NCBI GenBank assembly: GCA_049997955.1
Contig: JAEBDY010000005.1
Location: 310,001-374,000, forward strand
Direction: 5' to 3'
Origin: Umezawaea sp049997955
Lineage (GTDB): Bacteria; Actinomycetota; Actinomycetes; Mycobacteriales; Pseudonocardiaceae
Length of the DNA stretch: 64,000 nt
A program made the position numbers and the translations under genes. A model generated the notes under the pieces. The model saw only the letters and a list, made by a program, of their open reading frames with translations. It had not been told where the DNA came from and did no database searches. Positions 42,635 to 50,455 of this stretch are shown piece after piece. Position 1 is the first letter of the stretch; each line of letters starts with the position of its first letter.

Positions 42635-43318
42635 ATGCGGCCGATCGACCTGGCGCGGGAACACGGGCTGTCGACCCAGGCGGTGCGCAACTACGAGGAG
42701 TCGGGTCTGCTGCCGCGCGCGGCGCGGACCGCCTCGGGGTACCGGCAGTACTCCCGGCGCCACGCGCTCGCCCTGGCCGCCTTCGTGGCACTGGTCCCCG
42801 GCCACGGGCACGCGGCCGCCTCCGCGATCATGGTCGCGGTCAACGAGGACCGGCTCGACGACGCGCTCGACCTGGTCGACCGGAGCCATGCCGGGCTCGT
42901 CTCGGCTCGCGGGATCGTCGACGCGGTCGAGACCAGCCTCAGGGACATCACCGTCCAGTCGTGGGACCGCGTTCCGATCTCCATCGGGCCGTTGGCCCAC
43001 CAGTTGGGCCTGCGGCCCGCGACGGTCCGGCGCTGGGAACGGGACGGGCTGCTGCGGCCCGGCCGTGACCACCAGGGCCACCGGGTCTACGACGCCGGCG
43101 CCGCGCGCGACGCCCACCTCATCGGCCAGCTCCGACGGGCAGGCCACCCGATCGCCGACATCCGGGTGCTGCTCGACGAACTCCGGGACACGCGCGATCC
43201 GGCGCAGGTCGCCCGTGCGCTGGCCGATCGCCGCCGGACCCTGAACGCGCGCTCCCGAGCGATGCTGGCCGCGGCCGCGGCGCTGCACCGGTACCTCGAC
43301 GCGCGGGCCGAGGACTGA
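42635..43318 (+). CDS. MerR-family regulator with two HTH domains (TioE-like)
   Basis: This 227-residue protein contains two MerR winged-helix domains. The first is RPIDLAREHGLSTQAVRNYE with GLLPRAARTASGYRQY, and the second is ISIGPLAHQLGLRPATVRRW with GLLRPGRDHQGHRVY. Most MerR proteins have a single one. The TioE-type annotation is given to such proteins after a regulator in a thiocoraline cluster. The short linker between them and the C-terminal helix leave little room for a ligand domain. Divergent from the erythromycin-esterase-like gene, which it probably controls. Confidence 0.83.
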   Translation: MRPIDLAREHGLSTQAVRNYEESGLLPRAARTASGYRQYSRRHALALAAFVALVPGHGHAAASAIMVAVNEDRLDDALDLVDRSHAGLVSARGIVDAVETSLRDITVQSWDRVPISIGPLAHQLGLRPATVRRWERDGLLRPGRDHQGHRVYDAGAARDAHLIGQLRRAGHPIADIRVLLDELRDTRDPAQVARALADRRRTLNARSRAMLAAAAALHRYLDARAED

Positions 43319-43424
43319 GGGGCCGCTGGTCGGGTGTGTCGTCGTTCACTCGGCTCTCGCGTAGTCGGACGTCCTACTATGACGGGGTCGACGAGATCGT
43401 CGCACGTGGACCGGCAGGAGCAGC

Positions 43425-44465
43425 ATGGTGGAGCCCGACGTCCTCCTGCGGCAGGACGGTGGCCTCGGTCGCATCGTCCTCAACCGCCCCAAGGCGATCA
43501 ACGCCCTCACCCACGACATGGTGAAGCGGATCGACACCGCGCTGACGGCCTGGGAAGCCGACGACGCCGTCCACGCGGTCGTCGTCACCGGCGCGGGCGA
43601 ACGAGGCCTGTGCGCGGGCGGCGACGTCCGGGGCATCCACGCCGACGCCCGCTCCGGAGGCACCGGCACGCTGGACTTCTGGCGCGACGAGTACGCCCTG
43701 AACGCGCGAACCTCCCGGTACCCCAAGCCCTACGTCGCGATCATGGACGGCATCGTGATGGGCGGCGGCGTCGGGATCTCCGCGCACGGCGGCGTCCGCG
43801 TGGTCACCGAACGCACCAGGCTCGCCATGCCCGAGGTCGGCATCGGCCTGGTGCCGGACGTCGGCGGCACCTTCCTGCTGTCCCGCGCGCCGGGCGAGGT
43901 GGGCACGCACCTGGCGCTGACCGCGACGGGCATCGGCGCGGGGGACGCGATCGCGTGCGGCCTCGCCGACCACTTCGTCCCGAGCGACCGGTTGGTCGAT
44001 TTCGTCGACGCGCTCGCGGTGGGCGTGGACCACGCCGTTGGCGCGTTCGCCCTCACCGCGCCTCCGGTCGAGATGATGGGGGAGCGGAACTGGATCGACG
44101 GGTGCTACGCGGTCGACACCGTCGAGGAGGTCGTCGCGCGGCTGCTCGACCTCGGTTCCCCGCAGGCGAAGGACGCCGCCGAGCAGATCCTCGGCAAGTC
44201 GCCGACCGCCGTGAAGGTCACCCTGCGGGCCCTGCGCCGGGCCCGCGACCTGCCGTCGCTCGACCGGGTCCTCGCCCAGGAGTACCGGGTGTCGACCGCC
44301 TGCCTGCGGTCCCCCGACCTGGTCGAGGGGATCCGGGCGCAGGTCATCGACAAGGACCGCGCCCCGCACTGGAGCCCGGCGACGCTGGAGGAGGTCACCG
44401 ACGCGGTGGTCGAGGACCACTTCGCCCCGCTCGGCGACCGGGAACTCGTTCTCGGTCGCCGCTGA
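43425..44465 (+). CDS. 3-hydroxyisobutyryl-CoA hydrolase / enoyl-CoA hydratase family
   Basis: The 346-residue crotonase-fold protein has the oxyanion-hole motif GAGERGLCAGGDVRGIH, the second oxyanion segment DGIVMGGGVGISAHG, and MPEVGIGLVPDVGG with the catalytic glutamate/aspartate arrangement of 3-hydroxyisobutyryl-CoA hydrolases. Its length, about 80 residues longer than simple enoyl-CoA hydratases, and the C-terminal domain (LAQEYRVSTACLRSPDLVEG) fit that group. It works in valine degradation. A TACTAT -10 box lies at 43375-43380. The neighbouring genes are unrelated, so it appears to be a single-gene unit. Confidence 0.88.
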   Translation: MVEPDVLLRQDGGLGRIVLNRPKAINALTHDMVKRIDTALTAWEADDAVHAVVVTGAGERGLCAGGDVRGIHADARSGGTGTLDFWRDEYALNARTSRYPKPYVAIMDGIVMGGGVGISAHGGVRVVTERTRLAMPEVGIGLVPDVGGTFLLSRAPGEVGTHLALTATGIGAGDAIACGLADHFVPSDRLVDFVDALAVGVDHAVGAFALTAPPVEMMGERNWIDGCYAVDTVEEVVARLLDLGSPQAKDAAEQILGKSPTAVKVTLRALRRARDLPSLDRVLAQEYRVSTACLRSPDLVEGIRAQVIDKDRAPHWSPATLEEVTDAVVEDHFAPLGDRELVLGRR

Positions 44466-44484
44466 CGTCCGCGGCCATCGCCGG

Positions 44485-45090
44485 TCATCCCGTGGCGGCG
44501 GCGAGGCGCAGGCGCTCCAGGAAGGTCGCGACCGCGTAGCCACCACCACCCGCGACGGCCAGGACCCAGAAGAGGCCGGGGGTGCCGAGGAAGAGCGCGG
44601 CGGACGAGGTCAGGGCGAGCCACGTGCCGAGGCAGTAGTGCAGGACGTTGCGGCGCACGGCGCCCTCGCCGAGGTAGAGCAGGCCGACGACGAGCCCGGA
44701 ACCGGTGGGCCAGAGCATGGTCTGCAGGTCGGGAACGTCCACAGCGGACGCGAGTCCGGTGATGGCGAGGAAGAGGGCGAGGAAGCCGCCCGCCCACGAG
44801 GCGCCGAGGAGCTTGCCGGACAGGACGTCGGGTTTGCTCGCGCCGCGCTGGGCTCGGAGGGCGGCGACGGTGCTGAAGGCGCTGCCTGCGGCGAGGCCGA
44901 CGCCGAGCAGGGTCATCGGCAGCCAGCCGGGCAGGGTGACCAGCGGGTCGTCTCCCTTGGACAGGGCCGCGGCGCCGTGCCCGAGGACGTAGGCGAGGCC
45001 GAAGCCGATGTAGGTGGCGCGGTTGTCGACTTCGCCGGTGCGGGTGTCCGCGGCGACGGCGAGGGGGGCGGTGAGGGTCGCGGTGGTCAT
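44485..45090 (-). CDS. integral membrane protein, unknown, third gene of TetR operon
   Basis: The 201-residue protein has about six hydrophobic segments: ATYIGFGLAYVLGHGAAAL, WLPMTLLGVGLAAGSAFSTV, AGGFLALFLAITGLASAV, GLVVGLLYLGEGAV, WLALTSSAALFLGTPG and LFWVLAVAGGGGYAV. There are no known transport motifs. It overlaps the TetR gene by 4 bases and is the last gene of an oxidoreductase-TetR-membrane protein operon. It may therefore be involved in handling the same compound as the oxidoreductase. Actinobacterial homologues are usually annotated as hypothetical membrane proteins. Confidence 0.78.
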   Translation of the reverse strand: MTTATLTAPLAVAADTRTGEVDNRATYIGFGLAYVLGHGAAALSKGDDPLVTLPGWLPMTLLGVGLAAGSAFSTVAALRAQRGASKPDVLSGKLLGASWAGGFLALFLAITGLASAVDVPDLQTMLWPTGSGLVVGLLYLGEGAVRRNVLHYCLGTWLALTSSAALFLGTPGLFWVLAVAGGGGYAVATFLERLRLAAATG

Positions 45091-45734
45091 GGCTGGTGCC
45101 TCCAGGACGTGTGGGAGAGGGGAACGGCGACCCGCCGGGTGATGTCGGCGGGCCAGGGGAAGGACTGGGCGACGGAACGCTGGTGGGCGAGACCGTGCAG
45201 CCCCACCCACAGCGCGACCGCGTCGGCGGCCGGGTCCTCGCTGGTGCAGCGGCCCGCCGCGACGCAGGCGGTCAGGCTGTCGACGACGAGCCGGGTCGGT
45301 TCCGCGCCGAGCGCGGCCAGGTCGTCCGAGGTGGCGCCGCTGTCGGCGGCCGAGGTCCAGAGGCCGCCGAACATGATCCGGTAGCGCTGGGGGTGGCTGT
45401 GGGCGAAGTCCAGGTAGGCGTGGCAGAGGGCGAGCAGCCGCTGCCGGGGGTCGTCGCCCGCCTCGTCGGCTGCGGACCGGATCCGGTCGGCCAACTCGGC
45501 GAAGGCCTGCCGCACGACGGCGAGCACGATGGCGGGCTGGTCGGGGAAGTGCGGGTAGATCGACGGCGCGGCGATCCCGATGCCGCGTGCCACGGCCCGC
45601 AGCGTCACGGACCGCACGTCACCGCTGGAATCGAGGAGTTCGGTCGCGGCGGCCAGGATCTCGCCGCGGAGCAGGACGCCCTCCCCGCGGCGGTTCCTCG
45701 CGCGGACGCGAGGCGAACAGCCCGCGGCACTCAC
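45087..45734 (-). CDS. TetR-family regulator (copy 1)
   Basis: The 215-residue TetR protein has HTH LRAVARGIGIAAPSIYPHFP (with P where Arg is usual in YRHF) and the TetR_C_33-type C-terminal domain (DFAHSHPQRYRIMFGGLW, LWVGLHGLAHQRSV). It is clearly paralogous to the TetR protein at 46891. Both share QAFAEL, YRxMFGGLW, AVALWVGLHGLAHQR and PWPxDI. It starts with GTG, overlapping the oxidoreductase stop. The pair flanks the oxidoreductase gene, so one duplicated from the other and both may act on the shared promoter region. Confidence 0.85.
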   Translation of the reverse strand: MSAAGCSPRVRARNRRGEGVLLRGEILAAATELLDSSGDVRSVTLRAVARGIGIAAPSIYPHFPDQPAIVLAVVRQAFAELADRIRSAADEAGDDPRQRLLALCHAYLDFAHSHPQRYRIMFGGLWTSAADSGATSDDLAALGAEPTRLVVDSLTACVAAGRCTSEDPAADAVALWVGLHGLAHQRSVAQSFPWPADITRRVAVPLSHTSWRHQP

Positions 45735-46783
45735 GGCCTGCGCACGTCGGGAACGATGATGACCTTGCCCGCGACGGTGCGGGACTCGGCGAGCGCCAAC
45801 GCGGCGGCGGCCTCGGACAGCGGGAACTCCGCGGCGATCTGCGGGGTGAGGACGCCGTCGGCCACCAGCCGCAGCACCCGGGTGAGGTCGTCGCGCAGCC
45901 GGGCGCGGAACTTGTCCAGGCTGCGCTTGCCCGCCCAGAAGTTGTAGAAGCGCGCGCCCTTGCCGTTGGGCAGGTAGTTCCAGACCAACAGCCGCGCGAA
46001 CGACTTCAGCACCGGCAGCTGCGAGTTGCCGTCCTCGTCCTTGGTCGCCGCGGTGCCGTACGACACCAGCGTGCCGCCCTTGCGCAGGAGCTGCCACGAC
46101 TCCCCGATCCCGGAGCCGCCGACGTGGTCGAACACCGCGTCCACGCCGTCCGGCGCGATCTTCCTGATGCGCTGGTACATGGCCGGGTCGCGGTAGTCGA
46201 CCGGCGTCGCGCCCAGTGCGCGCACCGCGTCGTGGTGCCGCGTCGCCGCCGTGCCGATCACCTTGATCCCGGCGTGCCGGGCCAGCTGCACGAGCGTGGA
46301 CCCGACGCCGCCGTTGGCGCCCAGCACCACGATCGTCCCGCCGGAGCGCACCTTGGCCGTCCGGTGCAGCATCTGCCACGCCGTGACCCCGTTGACCGCC
46401 ACGGTCTCCGCGGCGGCCGCGTCGACACCGTCCGGCACCGGGACCAGGTCCGCGGCGTCGACCAGCAGGGAACTGGCCCAGCCGCCGGTCTTCGTGACCA
46501 CGGCGAACCGGCGTCCGACCACCTCGGCGTCCACGTCCGCGCCGGCGGCGGTCACCGTGCCGACGACGTCGTAGCCGGGCACGAAGGGGAACGACGGCTG
46601 GTCGTAGTACTTGCCGCGCCGCATCTGCTGCTCGGCGAACGACACGCCGGTCGCTTCCATCCGCAGGACGACCTGGCCCGCGGTCGGAGCCGGGAGGTCG
46701 CGGGTGCGGGTCTCCAGCCCGGTCGGCTCGACCTTGCCCGGCAGGACGACCTCGGTGGCGCGGGTGGCGATGCTGCTGTTCAT
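45731..46783 (-). CDS. MDR-family NADPH:quinone-type oxidoreductase
   Basis: The 350-residue medium-chain dehydrogenase/reductase lacks the zinc cysteines. It has PFVPGYDVVGTVTAAGADV, AVNGVTAWQMLHRTAKV and the nucleotide-binding turn VVLGANGGVGSTLVQLA, typical of quinone oxidoreductase/enoyl reductase-like members. It is the first gene of an operon with TetR copy 1 and a membrane protein. The operon promoter lies in the 107-base gap to the divergent TetR copy 2, which contains the CTTACGATCGTAAG palindrome. Substrate likely a quinone or alpha,beta-unsaturated carbonyl. Confidence 0.87.
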   Translation of the reverse strand: MNSSIATRATEVVLPGKVEPTGLETRTRDLPAPTAGQVVLRMEATGVSFAEQQMRRGKYYDQPSFPFVPGYDVVGTVTAAGADVDAEVVGRRFAVVTKTGGWASSLLVDAADLVPVPDGVDAAAAETVAVNGVTAWQMLHRTAKVRSGGTIVVLGANGGVGSTLVQLARHAGIKVIGTAATRHHDAVRALGATPVDYRDPAMYQRIRKIAPDGVDAVFDHVGGSGIGESWQLLRKGGTLVSYGTAATKDEDGNSQLPVLKSFARLLVWNYLPNGKGARFYNFWAGKRSLDKFRARLRDDLTRVLRLVADGVLTPQIAAEFPLSEAAAALALAESRTVAGKVIIVPDVRRP

Positions 46784-46809
46784 GGCGTTCTCCGTGTTCG
46801 CTCGACTGG

Positions 46810-46823
46810 CTTACGATCGTAAG
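46810..46823. promoter_or_regulatory. perfect TetR-type operator
   Basis: CTTACGATCGTAAG is a 14-bp perfect palindrome 27 bases upstream of the oxidoreductase start and 68 bases upstream of TetR copy 2. It is the expected kind of site for one or both TetR paralogues. Confidence 0.65.
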
Positions 46824-46890
46824 GCTACGGCCGTTAACTTATTGAGCGCAAGGGCTAACACGGATAAGCTTCTTGTTGTAAGGTGATGTC

Positions 46891-47544
46891 ATGGTGGACA
46901 ACACGACTGCGGCGGACGAGTCGAAGCCCGCCCGCGCCCGCAACCCCCGCGGGGAAGGTGCTCGCCTGCGCGACGACATCGTGGCCGCGGCGGTCGAACT
47001 GCTCGACGAGACCGGCGACGAGAGCGCCGTCACCCTGCGGGCGGTCGCCCGGCGCGTCGGGATCGCCGCGCCCTCGATCTACCGCCACTTCCCCGACCAG
47101 CCGAACATCATGCTGGCCGTCGTGCGGCAGGCCTTCGCCGAACTGGAGGAGCAGCTCCGCGCGGCGGTGGCGGACGCGGGCGACGACCCCCGGCGACGGC
47201 TGCTCGTCATCGGCAACGCCTACCTGGAGTTCGCCCAGCAGCACCCCGGCCGGTACCGCACCATGTTCGGCGGGCTCTGGATGCCGGACCTGGACCAGAC
47301 CACCCTGACCGAGGCCGACCTGGCCGCGCTCGGCCAGGCGAGCATGCAACTGCTCGTCGAGGCACTGGAAGCCTGCGTCTCGGCGGGCATCGCCACCAGC
47401 GACAACCCCGGCGCGGACGCGATCGCCCTGTGGGTGGGCCTGCACGGGCTCGCCCACCAGCGGGCCGTGACCCTCGCCTTCCCGTGGCCGCCGGACATCG
47501 CCGAGCGCGTCATCACCGCGCTCACCCACCTGGAAGACGAGTAG
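46891..47544 (+). CDS. TetR-family regulator (copy 2)
   Basis: The 217-residue TetR protein has HTH LRAVARRVGIAAPSIYRHFP and C-terminal ligand domain with QQHPGRYRTMFGGLWMPDL and ALWVGLHGLAHQRAV. It is a paralogue of the protein at 45087 and keeps the standard YRHF helix end. The gene is divergent from the oxidoreductase operon with a palindromic operator in between. A classic arrangement would have this protein repress the operon; the extra TetR inside the operon is unusual. ATG 46891 is used. Confidence 0.86.
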   Translation: MVDNTTAADESKPARARNPRGEGARLRDDIVAAAVELLDETGDESAVTLRAVARRVGIAAPSIYRHFPDQPNIMLAVVRQAFAELEEQLRAAVADAGDDPRRRLLVIGNAYLEFAQQHPGRYRTMFGGLWMPDLDQTTLTEADLAALGQASMQLLVEALEACVSAGIATSDNPGADAIALWVGLHGLAHQRAVTLAFPWPPDIAERVITALTHLEDE

Positions 47545-47599
47545 GACCGCCGACGCGTCGTCCCTCCGCGCGGATCTTCAAGCGGGGAAAGGGAAAAGA

Positions 47600-47616
47600 G
47601 CGCCCGGTCCGGGCGC
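47600..47616 (-). terminator. hairpin with T-tract on the minus strand
   Basis: GCGCCC and GGGCGC (47600-47605 with 47611-47616) form a stem around GGTCC. On the minus strand it is followed by CTCTTTTCCC, a T-rich run, so it reads as an intrinsic terminator for leftward transcription of the pseudogene. It can also stop TetR copy 2 transcripts from the other side. Confidence 0.55.
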
Positions 47617-47629
47617 CCGCGGTCGCCGA

Positions 47630-47979
47630 TCACTTGCAGAAGGCGGTGTCCACAGTGGTCAGCACGGCTTTGACGGCCTTCAGGTCGTCGCCGAAGGTTC
47701 CCGGCAGCGCGGTCACCGCGAGCCCGACGGAACGGCCGTCGTCGGTGGCTCCACCTCGGGTCTCGTACCCGTCGATGCCGCCGCCGTGGCCTCAGTACTG
47801 GCCGCCGCAGGTGAGCGGGATGCTGACCAGGCCGAGGCCGTACCGCCACTCGGGCTGTCCTGGACAGTCGACGGCCGCCCCGGCCCCTCCACCGCGGAAG
47901 CGGTCCAAGCGGTACCCAACAACCCCGCCACGGTCAGAGCCACCGCACCCTTGCGCACCGTCGTGGTGACTTCGCTCAT
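47630..47979 (-). pseudogene. beta-lactamase-fold serine hydrolase relic
   Basis: The signal peptide end is intact (MSEVTTTVRKGAVALTVAGL, then TAWTASAVEG). After about 45 codons the frame changes, near 47850, to the C-terminal end of a class C beta-lactamase/DD-peptidase-type protein: EWRYGLGLVSIPLTCGGQY, then a stop where the family has Trp (YWGHGG, here Y-stop-GHGG), then GIDGYETRGGATDDGRS to VDTAFCK at 47630. More than half of the protein, including the SxxK serine, is missing. So a large internal deletion plus a nonsense change inactivated it. Confidence 0.75.
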
Positions 47980-48174
47980 CTCACGTTCTCCTTCTCGATC
48001 GGATCGACACCAAAATCATGTTCGAACCAACCGCGAAGATCAGTGGGGCAGCCCGCCGAGTCCAAGGTGCCCCTGGTTCCGCCCCAGTGCCGCTCGTTCG
48101 GCCGCGCAGCCCTCGACATCCTTCAACCGCAACGGTTTGGCGTCACCCTCAACTCCGGCAACCACAGGGTCAGG

Positions 48175-48999
48175 TCAGGCAGTGGTCGCCGGATGCCGCG
48201 GTGTCGCGACCGGGATGCGGTCCAGCAGGCCGACCATCGCGTCGACGGTGGGGATGAGTTCCTCCGGATCGACCTGCTTCGGAACGGTCATGTAGACGAA
48301 ACCGGATTCGAAGGTCAGCGCCATGAACGCCCGCACCATCAGGGACGGGGAGGATTCCTTCAGGTCGAGGAGCCACTCGATGGAGTGCGGGTTCAGCACG
48401 TGGCGCGCGCTGGAGAGGTCGGTGGTGAACACGACGAACTCGCGGTCCAACTCCTCCGGGAGATCGACCTGCATCCAGTCGTGCTGGTCCCGTGCCGCGG
48501 TCGTCGGGATCTCGCTGACCCAGCCGTGTTCCAGGGCGTTGGCGCTCGTCGTGCTCACCGGCCGCCCCATGGCGTTGGCGTGCACGCGGCGGGTGAGCTT
48601 CAGCGGGGCCAAGGGGGCGGTGGCCACCTCGATCCGGTGCTCGTGGATCCAGGCCGCGCTGGACGAGTTGGCCCTCTTCATCGTCGCCTCGGTCACGCGG
48701 ACGTGCCATCGACCTCGTTGGAAGTCCACGGCTCCGGTGAAACGCGGTCGCCGCGCCGTGGCGAGGGAGTTGACGAAGCCGCCGACGTTCGTGGCCATCG
48801 GTCCCCGCAGTTCGGCCGACCACGGCGTCACCGCGTCGGGCCCGGCGACGGTTCCGCCGACGGCGCTCGCCACCGTGTTCAGCGTCTCGGCGAGCAGGCG
48901 TGCGTCCTTGTTCTTCCTGCGCCGTCTCAACAAGAAGAACAAGAGGTAGGAGACCGCGTAGACCAGGATGAACGGCCACCACGACAACAGGAAGTCCAT
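48175..48999 (-). CDS. membrane-anchored protein of the ESX-associated operon, unknown
   Basis: The 274-residue protein has an N-terminal membrane segment (LLSWWPFILVYAVSYLLFFLL) followed by a strongly basic RRRRKNK stop-transfer, so the remaining 240 residues lie in the cytosol. They form a mixed domain without known motif (FTGAVDFQRGRWHVRVTEAT, EVATAPLAPLKLTRRVHANAM, VFTTDLSSARHVLN). It overlaps the preceding gene stop by one base (TGATG) and ends the four-gene operon. It could be a docking, immunity or secretion-support protein for its neighbours; none of these can be shown here. Confidence 0.72.
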   Translation of the reverse strand: MDFLLSWWPFILVYAVSYLLFFLLRRRRKNKDARLLAETLNTVASAVGGTVAGPDAVTPWSAELRGPMATNVGGFVNSLATARRPRFTGAVDFQRGRWHVRVTEATMKRANSSSAAWIHEHRIEVATAPLAPLKLTRRVHANAMGRPVSTTSANALEHGWVSEIPTTAARDQHDWMQVDLPEELDREFVVFTTDLSSARHVLNPHSIEWLLDLKESSPSLMVRAFMALTFESGFVYMTVPKQVDPEELIPTVDAMVGLLDRIPVATPRHPATTA

Positions 49000-50123
49000 C
49001 AGATGTCCAGGTACCCTTCGATGCGCTGCTTGGTGTCGTCGGAGCCGGTTTTGTCGTACTCCTCGGACTTCTGGTGAGCGCCGACGTTCCGGAGCGGCTT
49101 GTCGACACCGGCGTTCGCTCCCGTGCCGATGCCGACCTGCGCCTTCACCGCGTCACCGACGGCGGTCGTCATCGCCTGGTCGAAACCACCCTGCGCCCTG
49201 CTGCCCACCATGCCGTCCTTGTTCCACAGCTTGGTCAGCGGCGACCTGTCGCCGAGGTCGGTGGCGATGTCGGCGAAGCCGCTGTTGACCCGCTTGTTCG
49301 TCATGGACCGCTGGAACGCCTGCCGCACGTCGCCGACCCGCTTGGCCAGGTTGCGCAGGAAGTCCATGATCTTGCCGAGGAACTGCTTCAGCCTGGCGAC
49401 GATCCTGGCCACCCGGCTGCCGGTGGTCACGACCCGCACACCGGTCGCGGCGCCCGCCGCCGCGGTCGACGCGCCGAAGCTGGGCACCGCGGCCGCCAGC
49501 GCGGGGATCCAGATCATGACCAGCCAGGTGATCAGCTCGGTCAGGATCGCCTTGATGAAGTCCTCGACGATCGTCATGATCATGCTGGAGATCTGCAGCA
49601 GCTGCGCGACCTCACCCGCCTGACCCGCGACGCCGTCGATGCCGTTCGCGAACTCGCCCAGCTTCGTGCTCGCGACCTCGGCCGTCTGGCCGCCCCACGT
49701 CCGCACGGCGGCCTGAAGGTCCGAGTCGAACGTCTTGCGCAGGTCGGCGACGCCCTTGCCGATGGCGTTGAAGTTCTCCGCGGCCTGCTGCAGCGCCGGA
49801 CCGTCGCCGCTGACGAAGTGGATCGCGTCCTCCAGCGGCTGCACCACGCTGATCAGGAAGTTCAGCCCCTGCCCGACCAGCCAGCCGATCGGGTCCGTCG
49901 CGACGCCCAGCGCGGACGTGCCCAGCGAACCGATCACCGCGGCGCCCTCGGACGCCAGCGCGGTGACCTCGGAGCCGTCCGCGCCGTCGCTGAGCTTTCC
50001 GGCCGCGTCCTTCGTCTTGAGGTAGGAGCCGTAGAACGGGGTGGCCTCGGCCATCTTCTGGCCGGTCGCCTTCTCGCCGAGGGTGATCTCGACGCCACCG
50101 GCCCCGGTCTTCTCTTCAGCCAC
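48999..50123 (-). CDS. large helical ESX/WXG100-associated protein, unknown
   Basis: The 374-residue protein, GTG start, is mostly helical. Its first 190 residues, with the SDLQAAVRTWGGQTAEVAST segment, resemble WXG100-like type VII secretion target domains (W-G turn). A hydrophobic stretch follows (AILTELITWLVMIWIPALAAAV, about 195-216), then a basic helical region (RVARIVARLKQFLGKIMDFL) and a polar tail with LGDRSPLTKLWNKDGMVGS and NVGAHQKSEEYDKTG. Such tails can carry toxin domains in LXG/WXG proteins, but no catalytic motif is recognised. It follows the EspC-like gene by 14 bases. Confidence 0.7.
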   Translation of the reverse strand: MAEEKTGAGGVEITLGEKATGQKMAEATPFYGSYLKTKDAAGKLSDGADGSEVTALASEGAAVIGSLGTSALGVATDPIGWLVGQGLNFLISVVQPLEDAIHFVSGDGPALQQAAENFNAIGKGVADLRKTFDSDLQAAVRTWGGQTAEVASTKLGEFANGIDGVAGQAGEVAQLLQISSMIMTIVEDFIKAILTELITWLVMIWIPALAAAVPSFGASTAAAGAATGVRVVTTGSRVARIVARLKQFLGKIMDFLRNLAKRVGDVRQAFQRSMTNKRVNSGFADIATDLGDRSPLTKLWNKDGMVGSRAQGGFDQAMTTAVGDAVKAQVGIGTGANAGVDKPLRNVGAHQKSEEYDKTGSDDTKQRIEGYLDI

Positions 50124-50137
50124 GTCCGACGCCCCCG

Positions 50138-50455
50138 CTACCTGTCGATCTCGATCTGGACGCCGTCGAACAGCTTCTTCAGCGCCATGTCCTGGTCCAC
50201 GTACCCCTGCGCGGTGCCGCGGAACTTGTCCGAACCGGACCGCAGACCGTCCTGCATGTCGGTGAACAGGTCCTTGAGGTCGTTCAACAGGGTCGTGTAG
50301 TCGTCGAAGACGGCCAGACCGACCACACCCCATGACTTGTTCGACACGTCCGCTTTCGCGACGAGGCCCGCGATCTCGCCCGCGGTGCCGTGGTGCGCAT
50401 CGAGCTTGCCCGCGAACTGGTGGAGTTCTTCCGGGTTGACCTGGAAGCCGCTCAT
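50138..50455 (-). CDS. EspC-like ESX secretion-associated protein
   Basis: The 105-residue helical-hairpin protein matches the ESX-1 secretion-associated EspC/DUF2580 type: MSGFQVNPEELHQFAGKLD at the start, a central turn SWGVVGLAVFDDY in place of WXG, and a C-terminal amphipathic helix (LRSGSDKFRGTAQGYVDQD). Proteins of this class are exported by type VII systems, often as pairs with longer partners. It overlaps the YbaB-like gene by ATGA and precedes the large helical protein, its likely partner. No ESX ATPase, EccB/C/D or mycosin gene is within the window. Confidence 0.8.
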   Translation of the reverse strand: MSGFQVNPEELHQFAGKLDAHHGTAGEIAGLVAKADVSNKSWGVVGLAVFDDYTTLLNDLKDLFTDMQDGLRSGSDKFRGTAQGYVDQDMALKKLFDGVQIEIDR

